From CAIXDN01 sp964482085 (GTDB taxonomy: Bacteria > Patescibacteriota > Patescibacteriia > 2-12-FULL-60-25), in the NCBI GenBank assembly GCA_964482085.1, contig CAYZVS010000009.1, forward strand, positions 1 to 46,167: DNA of 46,167 bases, read 5' to 3'. Positions 35,201 through 40,615 of this stretch are shown piece after piece. The notes under the pieces were generated by a model that was given only the letters and a program-made list of their open reading frames with translations, was not told the DNA's origin and ran no database searches. Position 1 is the first letter of the stretch, and each line of letters begins with the position of its first letter. A program made the translations under genes and the position numbers.

Positions 35201-36308
35201 CCCGACCTTCCTCGGATTTACGGATGCCGGAGTTGGTGTCGCAACCTTCCGCTATATGGCGTATTACACGCCTCGTCCACCTCGTTTAGCGGCTCCAGAT
35301 ATTCGCAACTGCCCTGTTCCTGGCCAATGTCCGATCTCGCGTCTCGATGTATTCTCCTTCAATGGTCAGAGTGAAGGTGTAATCAACGTTGGCGGTGGAT
35401 CGCAAAAATCGACCATGCGTTTCTACGCTTGGGCCGCACATAACCAAATGCCTTTGCGCCAAGTCGTTATCGACTGGGGTGATGGAAAGAAACAGCGTCT
35501 CGATGACACGCGTCTGAAAAATCGTAAACCATTCTGTGGTGTACAGCGTGAGTGTTCCAACGCAGCCGGACTCACCTGTCAGACCGATGCCGACTGTCCA
35601 GCCGGCATCGGACGCTGTGTCGCTGTTGGTACCTGTGCGCAAAATGCCAACCTCACCTGTTCTCAAGACACGGATTGTACAGTTGGTGGCGTAACAGACA
35701 CGTGTAATATCCGCACAATGTTCGGCAACAGCACCGATGCTTGTCAGGCCGATTATTACGACTTTGCCCACTTGTACTCCTGTGGCGCACTCGAGTCTTC
35801 GCCAACGGCGGACGGTGGTCTCCAACGTTGTACGGCCTCACCTCGCTGTTCTCGTGATCCAAACCGTACCTGTACAACTCCGGGATCAACATCGGAATGT
35901 GCGCCAGGTGATGTCTGTACCGAAGGCCTTGCTCCGATTGCGGGCTGTTTCGATGATGAACTCCGTTCCTGTAAGTTCACTCCACGTATTCTCCTTCAGG
36001 ATAACTGGGGTTGGTGTACCGGTGAATGTCGCAACGGTCTAACCGGTGGTCAGCCAGATGACCTGACAACAAACCTTGTTAAGCATCCAAATGGAGGATG
36101 TTGGACTGGTTCGACACTCGGAAATGATCCGAATATTCGATTCAACGATCGAGCTGCCAACAACAATAGCGTAGGCAACACGGTAATTAGTTCCGACTTG
36201 CGAGAATGTCTGGAAACGAATCCAAACGCTTCTGGGCCGAACTTGCGTCCATGGATCGTCTACCCTGGCTCTCTACAGCTTAGAGAAAGTGGTGAACGGG
36301 CTCCATAA
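26247..36308 (+). CDS. Giant secreted cysteine-rich multidomain protein
   Basis: A 3353-residue exported protein taking up 22 percent of the window, with no frame break. The signal peptide is residues 1-35 (cleavage near VRA-Q). Residues 40-330 are helix-rich (DVLGEIFQALSQAAVVAFF; SQLASYTASLFINTLANKLL), possibly membrane-active or an assembly domain. About 569-1530 carries repeated C-x6-C-x2-[FYL] motifs. Two carbohydrate-binding-like beta sandwiches seem inserted: 655-833 (VVQNPSFETVSST, then NNWQRFECSF) and 1130-1266 (STDWQRFTIGL, AFIDEVRIERI). From about 2620 onward are denser Cys clusters (LTCQTDADCP, LTCSQDTDCT), and near 3073 a PKD-like VVIDWGDGKK. No C-terminal anchor, sortase motif or autotransporter barrel is seen. 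Probable surface or released adhesin/host-interaction protein; that is inference. It is followed by a terminator. Confidence 0.7.
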   Translation: MSHRPLPQRFLIAILGFLAAMVVIGSPLVSHPVRAQLSVVVAEDIPKRTDDVLGEIFQALSQAAVVAFFNAARTFAGQIAYDAANYIASGGTGQGALAFEDGFGKYLENVGSDTAGEFIGSLSEEFFQDAGFDLCRPPNPGQLLNLQISISNAIPGLDPAATQRPRPRCDFQQIVTNYTNLYTTLSNAEVSDFISTNFNANSSELGISSSILGRSTFNITDEVKKATAERQEGDGFKAVEGKVDGNIKTPASTVKTQTEEELVKKPSKSESDAFLATMGTAFEQGFSQLASYTASLFINTLANKLLSRVMERGILGAFDFSSPTNLVAVSPDAILVRSKTDARKANVDLKNVSLLRVSDVEINAELIACPENRGLWNCTADESLAQLIQGKTSEGNPTIRLAMDKEWLKPTWKLIPVSDVRQNQDRNCYREAYCAGNLQKLRAMRILPVGFEFAANSTENVSRCASAGGCVTLREVVEGFANCNVDGNRDAEHPWCKLIDPNWVVTSFQQQCQLTGYGDTLISTRLGQRREECRDIETCLRRNDKGECVGGYGYCVAEKNVYRFNADECPAEYASCRTFANRAGQNVSYLRSSIDYSVCSADNVGCLEYATNRNVAGDWQSTGGQINFDKTLEPCSASDEGCTRLMSVEVGSSALNVVQNPSFETVSSTAAELENWTRLAGGATYSTPVVGAGSQALDGTVATNPSNSLRQDVDTIPLRLYTVSAWVRANGASPSVNVTVRQYQSAPGAARVESSLAELSTAFKGSGCSLATQQPQITTTGRPIDNNWQRFECSFLSVSSTRYSTIEIDGSSALVDAVQLEEGQFATNFLTGNNRDLATLYMKVAPDDFQCTGALTDPAQCNNYAKVCRQVDAGCQGYTDKAGGPEVPAILTSNDVCPQECVGYAEFRKQPSSFDLVNDPDSRFSDPVDSTSSYFIPTTALQCTQEQVGCEAFTNVAASAEGGEQASHWSYLRACRKPDLRTTTYFTWEGSESTGYQLRTFALVGQSGVTPPGPEILPKRGPDGLFKEPSACNEGLWRTGVDPDCRQYYDRDGNVFYRYSSQTILSTDDCVDLRISRNTGRDDCAKTGGDFNAVTGECIYRAFLGESRSCPATAASCRAYAGAAAGNTQVVLSENFRAGRGTFSAGTASPESLLVGDQSLRLNESEPNTSASFASVSDGLYRVSFWAKGAGRNDLNLNFGVRDALTPGATPVDVGSVRLSTDWQRFTIGLFSGAANAGSSTLSIALSGSGIRAAFIDEVRIERIRDTAFVIRDSWNTPISCDRSFSGAIEPQAMLGCRAYMDRFNREVNAFRFSRLCRAEGIGCRAFVDTRNSDSPYSQTFNQADVTPVPVFNDPAVTFGSAQTVRPGDRMLYLVYDQSKVCQRENASCRAFGKPVYNANRSTIESYETLYIKDDITKYGEALCKPSENRCEEYSYNGAKDYFRDPQKQICEFKQGVRLSSADFPTAPGGSVLARLSEAEYDGWFVVGSSPSMPCYPDGLEGGRNFPLPKRGDVDWAGWTGLCPGTASECTEFRDINDSSDVLHRSGKPYYFINNDRLDKRSCEGNIDVGQGCVLMRDISDPVLKYSVAASYYKYEKNDFRPTAPIDCFRTPSDPACLAVGNATTSDANVLLKVNVDRDCAQWLGCQSSETVFDSATSKYKEICTNVALCDQATDKPGDIFCANYVDRAATSTEAVMQRGKFFDIGSYVDRPVGLGEKDYSGYAIPNSFQIPEMVTARVGTEGAKNVENNQYRFALDYRLAASVPIPLDRIGTTNSYRVRASVGPNEARQLTDANSPLARANPELSLCQHVSTGIIGYYLPAELSDAGLATRALVNCYLPVKSGGDNYNFQNVSTRFSLDDPRTDPALTNAFPPAECRVNPEADSPFGASYVTEWDLTTNPPKPTSKISGFQSSQTCEFGEDCVCNYKRADYGSTAFSRFFSPLSQNVPPGICQGGPRDGQACLPSTIFQVQKPQSRTSSGSGSGSSETTELVQGIEGSNAAQTCGDPAGGGRCVAFTKLEIIRGVFGQCLERDETRIQGSDLSNKPCLTWNPTPILFGDKDSFHYQPTSGYLPPQNSGQYYCVSPVKKPAKAGFIWNMFSQFDSVHNGSGFGDNEVKAANMYYAGDDDWDHTEDSVFDSNRRARLRFFAGWMTKIDYRDQWVSADNSGVLGEDQNYFASIFGANPSSYYTATTDCELADDDQDDDGSFDEISGGSNQNDFYGIRLVDAGAGYGEYFLRTNDDNVAQALQTPISPSEAHDSGSAYVSGDSLAVQVRRTEFFESVLSDNTISYFKIDPIKGPHGRIACGYQAAWVDNLGSVNYDDAGSNRPKDTEWRDKFYENYNPYLTRGQEGVYTDGGGRPFQVDCAASSGEKCYVKFWEADYRSANQKKFIGLQRASQDGGVTNEIARNFLDIRKNPIQSTCENSKPYFAVRAVFESRATNTTVAAADLNEDTVNGPWRFVGFWVSACGGDTGGDQRYIYMNMEVGTASVCKELAEVKSKNSGQDAAFTDRVWRRGDFREPGTGLQYSDNASPFSSAINTGPAGKDPLFQNGSELAGFSPLNPPTFLAPPSQTYYRPSPVPKDKYAYLSNLFARIYRVYRFQFLPVNVGDNACTVGPFRGTRCNNLLRCSTDLNTSCATLGSSAGCSAGGTCISTALACNYDGACRTPLGEGERASQRVCTSGISRMLSCAESEDVCKTPTFAKDDGSLVSLTNSCDINTADTWIVVDATARTYRRTTGDTTIYTVEQAASRNAFRCASGSVNTAAGSCKFPGAASFDCPINIDPTGTGNNLGGTCTPADGRCTYPASMDPIFRARGISEPEERNACTSSSDCTFTGPTTCDKAPVGSLGRCVGGVRDSEMCWMNSRPRAGSIGACSVGIDQEDKDAAAESCVPVSDGNGSPISSCLVPGQPDVPTTSTDQDNDNNICTHSGGYQPRIDICPNPSDEFCGLIAYRITDRAVNGSLDPNTRSPLPTDHTLGMYTPTFLGFTDAGVGVATFRYMAYYTPRPPRLAAPDIRNCPVPGQCPISRLDVFSFNGQSEGVINVGGGSQKSTMRFYAWAAHNQMPLRQVVIDWGDGKKQRLDDTRLKNRKPFCGVQRECSNAAGLTCQTDADCPAGIGRCVAVGTCAQNANLTCSQDTDCTVGGVTDTCNIRTMFGNSTDACQADYYDFAHLYSCGALESSPTADGGLQRCTASPRCSRDPNRTCTTPGSTSECAPGDVCTEGLAPIAGCFDDELRSCKFTPRILLQDNWGWCTGECRNGLTGGQPDDLTTNLVKHPNGGCWTGSTLGNDPNIRFNDRAANNNSVGNTVISSDLRECLETNPNASGPNLRPWIVYPGSLQLRESGERAP
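27951..30854 (+). repeat. Degenerate coding repeats: C-x6-C-x2-[FYL] motif
   Basis: Ten strict copies in the giant protein, first Cys at residues 569, 599, 635, 868, 943, 1110, 1317, 1382, 1424 and 1523, for example CRAEGIGCRAF, CQRENASCRAF, CTQEQVGCEAF, CPATAASCRAY. A looser copy ends LGCRAY near 1297. The copies are conserved as protein, not DNA, and the spacing varies from 30 to over 200 residues because other domains lie between them. Confidence 0.75.
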
Positions 36309-36327
36309 AAAATATTAACGATACTGA

Positions 36328-36363
36328 AAAGCCCCGTTCCGCAGTATTGCGGGACGGGGCTTT
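36328..36363. terminator. Terminator between the giant gene and the GC-rich lipoprotein gene
   Basis: 16-bp stem AAAGCCCCGTTCCGCA / TGCGGGACGGGGCTTT (one T-G pair), loop GTAT, placed between convergent genes. Confidence 0.85.
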
Positions 36364-36387
36364 CAGGTAGGAGCGAGGAGCGCGAGC

Positions 36388-37032
36388 TCACTCGCTGATG
36401 TAGATGGCGTAGCTGGTGACCGGAGCTGTAGACCCAGGAAGCCAGCATTCGGTCGTTGCCATGTCGCAACCCGCACCGCCGGAAGCGGACTGGAAGCTGA
36501 CACGACAATGCGAGTAGTTGCTGTCTGGGTTGAACCAGTTGATCCAGCAACGGCCCTCGGGACCACAGGTGAACCTCACAACGGAACCGTCGGGCATCAG
36601 AATGCCATCGTTCCGGAATGCGAAGTTGAGCTCCGCATAGAGAACGCCGGATTCCTCCCGCGAGAACTCGCGCGAAGGGACCGCGCCGACTTCATCGTTC
36701 AGCCACAGATCGTTGTTGATGTACGACCCGCAGATGAACTCGGACCGGGTGTAGATCATGCCCTGCGGCAAGTTGCACTCGGCGCCGATGTACTCGACGT
36801 CTTCGCAGGCATTGGTGATCGTACCGGCATCCATGCCACCGTCTTCCCCGGGGGGAACGTTGGCATCCACGCCGGAGTCGACCATCGGGTCGACTCCACC
36901 GTCGACATCCGGCAAGCCGGAGTCGCCGGGCAACGGACCGGAGTCCGTGTCGGGCGGGGGATTGGGTCCGGAACAACCGGACATGAGAGCCGCCACGAAG
37001 GCGGCGGCGAAGAAGAGTCGCAGCTTCTCCAT
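36388..37032 (-). CDS. Lipoprotein with Asp/Pro/Gly linker, Myxococcota-like
   Basis: A 214-residue lipoprotein. Signal LFFAAAFVAALMSGC with lipobox MSGC at about residue 20; then a repetitive Asp/Gly/Pro/Val linker (DTDSGPLPGDSG, DSGVDANVPPGEDGGMDAG, about 27-70) and a compact C-terminal domain with Cys residues (VVRFTCGPEGRCWINWF, YSHCRVSF, GAGCDMATTECW). The DSG/DGG-rich linker after a lipobox is a hallmark of Sandaracinus- and Myxococcus-type lipoproteins. G+C is clearly higher than in the neighbouring core genes and GGAGG lies 6 nt upstream of the ATG, in contrast to the leaderless style around it. Both facts suggest transfer from another phylum. Function unknown. Confidence 0.7.
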   Translation of the reverse strand: MEKLRLFFAAAFVAALMSGCSGPNPPPDTDSGPLPGDSGLPDVDGGVDPMVDSGVDANVPPGEDGGMDAGTITNACEDVEYIGAECNLPQGMIYTRSEFICGSYINNDLWLNDEVGAVPSREFSREESGVLYAELNFAFRNDGILMPDGSVVRFTCGPEGRCWINWFNPDSNYSHCRVSFQSASGGAGCDMATTECWLPGSTAPVTSYAIYISE

Positions 37033-37114
37033 AACGAACCTCCACTTGAAAGGAGCGCAGATGCCTCGGGAACCATTCCCTCGGAACCTACCCTGATCCT
37101 ATCACAGGTAGTGA

Positions 37115-37156
37115 GACCTAACCATATTTTTAATAAAATGTCAAGGGTATTTGACA
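37115..37156 (-). promoter_or_regulatory. Promoter with inverted -35 repeat for the GC-rich lipoprotein gene
   Basis: Minus strand TTGACA (37139-37144) with TAGGTC (37115-37120, 18-bp spacer). The -35 is half of a perfect inverted repeat TGTCAA-N6-TTGACA (37139-37156). Confidence 0.4.
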
Positions 37157-37225
37157 GGTATTTGAAGGCGACTAGTGCAGAAAATGCTTTAAGTTTTGAC
37201 CTAAAATTCTTCTAAAAAACACATC

Positions 37226-37254
37226 GCCCCCGCACCAAGTTTTGGTACGGGGGC
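37226..37254 (-). terminator. Intrinsic terminator after gene 37290-38234
   Basis: Stem GCCCCCGCACCAA / TTGGTACGGGGGC (one mismatch), with TGTGTTTTTTAG following on the minus strand. Confidence 0.85.
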
Positions 37255-37289
37255 TAGTGAGAAAGTGTAGTGGAAGAAAGAGCGCGGAG

Positions 37290-38234
37290 CTACTCGCCGA
37301 CCGCGGTCTTGGCGGTGCTCTGGTAGGGCGCATCGGGGCCAAAGCTTGGCCGCGACTTGCGCGCCTTGGGCACCGCGAGCCCAAAGGTCGTCTTGAGCGC
37401 GAGCTCGGTGACGCCCTTGAAGACCAGCGCCTCGATCACGTCATTGTTGACGCGACGATCGGCCTTGTGGCCGATGTAGCGGATGCAGTCACGCGCCGCC
37501 GCGAGGATCTCGCTCACGCTCTCGTGAGCCTTGAGATTCATGCCGCGCTCCGTAGCCTTGCGCGCATGACTCGCGAGAATCTTCTGCATGCGATCATAGC
37601 GTCGCACAGCCTCGTCATCGACGCGGCCGTTGAGCTGGATCTTCTCGGCTCGGGCCGCGATCGTGAGTCCAGCCTTGAAGACGTCGCCATAGGCATCGGG
37701 ACGTCGCGTCATCGGATCCCAGGCGACGGTGAACTGCTTCAACGTCGTGAAATCGATGGACCAGATACCATCCGAGCACAGAATCCCGGGATCGGTGTCC
37801 GTGATCACGAGCATGCCGGCAGGCGGATGTGCCTTGGGCATGACATCGCGGATCTCGTCCGCCTTGGCGCCAGCTCTGATGCGCCTTTGGATCTCCTTGT
37901 CGTTGTTGGGTCGCGGCATGTAGCGCTCGAGGATGAGCGTCTGCACATCGCGCGGTAGACGAGATCTCGTGCTCTCCACAACCACGAGGAGCGTGCGCTC
38001 CTTCTCGCAGAGATGCTGGTTGAGGCTGCTCGTATCATAGGCATCGAGGATGCAGGGGACGAGCATGAGTCGCTCGGCCATCATATTGATGGTGGACACG
38101 AGCTCGTGACGATCGTTCTCACTCATGATGAGTACGAAGGGTCGCTGATGCGTCTTCATAGCCTCCGTGAGTGCACCTAGCGCAGGCGGCCGCTTGCCAC
38201 ACAGGGGGATCTGGGTCGGCAGGACGAGTTTCAT
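37290..38234 (-). CDS. Hypothetical protein, 314 residues, GC-rich
   Basis: From ATG 38234 (MKLVLPTQIPLCG), which has AGGAG 11 nt upstream; the frame continues nine codons further (38261) over that site. It is a soluble, basic protein with no signal peptide. Parts look alpha/beta: RPFVLIMSENDRHELV, then TLLVVVESTRSRLPRDVQTL, then PPAGMLVITDTDPGI; the second resembles a degenerate AAA-type Walker B region, but there is no Walker A, so I do not call it an ATPase. The C-terminal third is helical and rich in Arg/Lys. I recognise no family. G+C and codon use (many GAG, CTC, CGC) differ sharply from nusA next door. With the lipoprotein at 36388 it forms a GC-rich block. It shares a divergent -35 with nusA. 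Confidence 0.6.
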   Translation of the reverse strand: MKLVLPTQIPLCGKRPPALGALTEAMKTHQRPFVLIMSENDRHELVSTINMMAERLMLVPCILDAYDTSSLNQHLCEKERTLLVVVESTRSRLPRDVQTLILERYMPRPNNDKEIQRRIRAGAKADEIRDVMPKAHPPAGMLVITDTDPGILCSDGIWSIDFTTLKQFTVAWDPMTRRPDAYGDVFKAGLTIAARAEKIQLNGRVDDEAVRRYDRMQKILASHARKATERGMNLKAHESVSEILAAARDCIRYIGHKADRRVNNDVIEALVFKGVTELALKTTFGLAVPKARKSRPSFGPDAPYQSTAKTAVGE

Positions 38235-38306
38235 CGTTTTTCTTTCTCCTTGAAGGTACATCCGGTATCCGCCGGAACGACTTGCCCAAGTTTTGGACAG
38301 ATGCCT

Positions 38307-38357
38307 AACCTAAGCCAAAAACCCAATCTTGTCAACCGTCACTGACCCTGCTATCCT
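38307..38357. promoter_or_regulatory. Overlapping divergent promoters of nusA and gene 37290-38234
   Basis: Plus strand: TTGTCA (38329-38334), 17 bp, TATCCT (38352-38357) with TG extension, toward nusA. Minus strand: TTGACA (38330-38335), 17 bp, TAGGTT (38307-38312). The -35 hexamers share TTGTCAA, as in the tRNA pair at 11662-11711. Confidence 0.55.
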
Positions 38358-38366
38358 TTTGCCATT

Positions 38367-38397
38367 GACTCGTTCTGGATGAACGGGTCGGTTTTTT
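38367..38397 (+). terminator. Terminator-like hairpin in the nusA leader
   Basis: Stem GACTCGTTC / GAACGGGTC (9 bp, one T-G pair), loop TGGAT, then GG and six T residues (38392-38397). It lies between the nusA promoter and its ATG (38443) and so could act as an attenuator. Confidence 0.65.
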
Positions 38398-38442
38398 ACC
38401 CAACAATCAGGCTACTTACTACTTCCTACCCCCTGTTCCTAT

Positions 38443-39780
38443 ATGGCCTCACCTATTAGCGCAGCAATGAAGCAGATCGCGGATGAAAAGAATATTTCTT
38501 TTGATTCCGTGCTCCAGACGGTAGAAAATGCTCTAGCAGCCGCCTATCGCAAGGATTTTGGTAACAAGAACCAAAACCTTCAGGTCGAGTTTGACCCAGA
38601 AAAATACGACGGCATGACTGGTGGTATTCGCGTATTCGATGTCAAAACCGTTGTCGAGGACATGGAACTCGATGAAGATTACTTTGCACGTCTCGATGCA
38701 GCCACGGCTCCTAAAAAGGACAAACCTTTTGATAAGAGCGCGCCCAAGCCAGATCCAACAGCGGTTGATATTCTTCCGGATGAATTTAAATTCAATCCAA
38801 AGACAATGATCATGATGTCCGATGGACGTGACCTTAAACCGGACGCGCAAGTCGGTGAAGAAATCCGTGTTGAACTTGGAGTTCCGGCTGCCTTTGGTCG
38901 CATGGCGGCTCAAACAGCTAAGCAGGTGATCTTGCAAAAAATCCGTGAGGCAGAACGTGGTGTCATTTTCTCCGACTTCAAAGGACGTGAAGGTGAATTG
39001 ATGAATGTCACAGTTCAGCGCCGTGAAGGGCGTCTCGTTCTTATCGACCTTGGTCGCGCAACGGGCATCATGCTTCCAGAAGACCAAGTAGAGAGCGAGC
39101 GTTATTTCCCAGGCACACGTATCAAGGCTTTGCTTCGATCCGTTGAGATGACAACGCGTGGTCCTGAAATCCGTTTGTCGCGTACACATGAAAACTTGGT
39201 CGCGGCTCTTTTTGCCCAAGAGATTCCTGAAATCGGAAACGGAACGGTGGACATCAAGAAAATTGCGCGTGAAGCCGGTAGCCGTACCAAGGTTGCTGTC
39301 AGCTCAAATGACGATGCCGTAGACCCAATCGGTTCCTGTATCGGTCAACGCGGAACGCGTATCCAATCTGTTATTCGTGAACTAGGTGGAGAAAAAGTCG
39401 ACGTTGTTCTCTGGCATGAAGATCCGACGGAATACATTAAGGCTGCGCTTTCTCCAGCCAAGGTCCTTGACGCTGAGTTGCGTGAAGAAGAACATTTGGC
39501 CGTTGTTTCCGTTCCGGCTGACCAGCTTTCTCTTGCGATTGGTAAAGGCGGACAAAATGTACGTCTTGCCGCAAAATTAACCGGCTGGAAAATCACCGTG
39601 GTCGAGCAAGGCGGTAAAGTCGTCGCCGACTCGGAAACAGGGGAGGTACTCACCGCGGCTCCGGAAGACAAGCCGGAAAGTGCCGCGGAAGCGGAAGCAA
39701 AATCGGAGTCCCAAGCCGACAAGCCGCTCGATGGAGCACCTATTGCCGCAGAAGAGCCTGTAAGTGAAATCAAAGAATAA
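38443..39780 (+). CDS. nusA: Transcription termination/antitermination factor NusA
   Basis: A 445-residue RNA polymerase partner controlling pausing and termination. The N-terminal domain (MKQIADEKNISFDSVLQTVENALAAAYRK) binds polymerase, followed by an S1 domain (ELMNVTVQRREGRLVLIDLG) and two KH domains (PIGSCIGQRGTRIQSVIRELGGEKVDVV; LAIGKGGQNVRLAAKLTGW). Between residues about 87 and 133 the N-terminal domain carries a charged, Pro/Lys-rich insertion (APKKDKPFDKSAPKPDPT) that ordinary NusA lacks. The tail is acidic and Ala-rich. It is not in the rimP-nusA-infB operon; yidC follows by 9 bp. A terminator-like hairpin upstream suggests autoregulation. Confidence 0.95.
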   Translation: MASPISAAMKQIADEKNISFDSVLQTVENALAAAYRKDFGNKNQNLQVEFDPEKYDGMTGGIRVFDVKTVVEDMELDEDYFARLDAATAPKKDKPFDKSAPKPDPTAVDILPDEFKFNPKTMIMMSDGRDLKPDAQVGEEIRVELGVPAAFGRMAAQTAKQVILQKIREAERGVIFSDFKGREGELMNVTVQRREGRLVLIDLGRATGIMLPEDQVESERYFPGTRIKALLRSVEMTTRGPEIRLSRTHENLVAALFAQEIPEIGNGTVDIKKIAREAGSRTKVAVSSNDDAVDPIGSCIGQRGTRIQSVIRELGGEKVDVVLWHEDPTEYIKAALSPAKVLDAELREEEHLAVVSVPADQLSLAIGKGGQNVRLAAKLTGWKITVVEQGGKVVADSETGEVLTAAPEDKPESAAEAEAKSESQADKPLDGAPIAAEEPVSEIKE

Positions 39781-39789
39781 AACAATACT

Positions 39790-40563
39790 ATGTCTATGAT
39801 CACGGCCGTCTTTAACACGATCTTTTTCCAGCCAATCCTCAACTTACTGGTCTGGCTCTATGTCACGCTTCCGGGCCAAGACATCGGCATTGCGATCATC
39901 GTTCTGACCTTTATCATCAAGTTGGTTCTCTATCCGTTGACGCATCTGCAAATCAAACAACAGCGTGCGATGCAGGGGATTCAGCCCAAGATCGAGGAAA
40001 TCCGCGCACGTTTGAAAGACGATAAGGAAAAGCAGGCGGCAGAGCTCATGTCGCTCTATCAAAAAGAAAAAGTAAATCCAGCGGCTTCTTGTTTACCGCT
40101 TTTGGTACAGCTTCCTGTTTTCATCGCCCTGTATCATGCATTGTCCGTGGGTCTTGCATCGCAAGGTTTGAATCAGCTCTATCCATTTGTTCCAAACCCA
40201 CAAACAATCCAAACCATGTTCCTTGGTTTGTTTGATCTCACGAAGCCCAACTATATTCTTGCGATCGCCGCTGCTCTCGTGCAGTTTTGGCAGACACGCA
40301 TGATTCTGAAGCCTCCAGCCGCAACGGTAATGGCACCTCCGCCAGAAGTCGCCAATTCAAAGGGAGCGAAAGACGAGAGCATGACGGCTATCATGAACAA
40401 ACAGATGACCTACATGATGCCAATCATGACCGCGGTCATTGGTTTTTCACTCCCAGGTGGTCTTACGCTCTACTGGCTCGTCATGAGTTTACTCACCGTT
40501 GCCCAGCAATACATTGTCATGCGCCGCACGCCTCCCAAGATGGAGCCGCAGCTTGGGAATTGA
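39790..40563 (+). CDS. yidC: Membrane protein insertase YidC/Oxa1
   Basis: A 257-residue inner-membrane insertase of the short Gram-positive/Oxa1 type, without the large periplasmic domain of E. coli YidC. Hydrophobic segments at about 5-25, 33-50, 103-125, 160-175 and 205-235 give about five membrane spans. Family motifs are IAIIVLTFIIKLVLYPLTHLQ (the groove Arg of better-known homologues is Lys here), QPKIEEIRARLKDDKEKQAAELMSLYQKEKVNPAASCLPLLVQLPVF, and PGGLTLYWLVMSLLTVAQQ. It places membrane proteins with or without Sec. It lies between nusA and secD, forming an export cluster. Confidence 0.95.
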   Translation: MSMITAVFNTIFFQPILNLLVWLYVTLPGQDIGIAIIVLTFIIKLVLYPLTHLQIKQQRAMQGIQPKIEEIRARLKDDKEKQAAELMSLYQKEKVNPAASCLPLLVQLPVFIALYHALSVGLASQGLNQLYPFVPNPQTIQTMFLGLFDLTKPNYILAIAAALVQFWQTRMILKPPAATVMAPPPEVANSKGAKDESMTAIMNKQMTYMMPIMTAVIGFSLPGGLTLYWLVMSLLTVAQQYIVMRRTPPKMEPQLGN

Positions 40564-40569
40564 CAATGG

Positions 40570-40598
40570 TTGATATTCTGTTCCGATTCTTCTACACT
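40570..40598 (+). promoter_or_regulatory. Promoter of secD
   Basis: TTGATA (40570-40575), 17 bp, TACACT (40593-40598), then 17 nt to the ATG at 40616. It gives secDF a promoter independent of nusA-yidC. Confidence 0.5.
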
Positions 40599-40615
40599 TG
40601 CCCAGAATTTTCTAG

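Noticed and set aside
36508..37215. A 235-codon plus-strand frame opposite the GC-rich lipoprotein
   Set aside because: High G+C makes long spurious frames likely. The minus-strand gene has a signal peptide, lipobox and GGAGG site, and the plus-strand frame has none.
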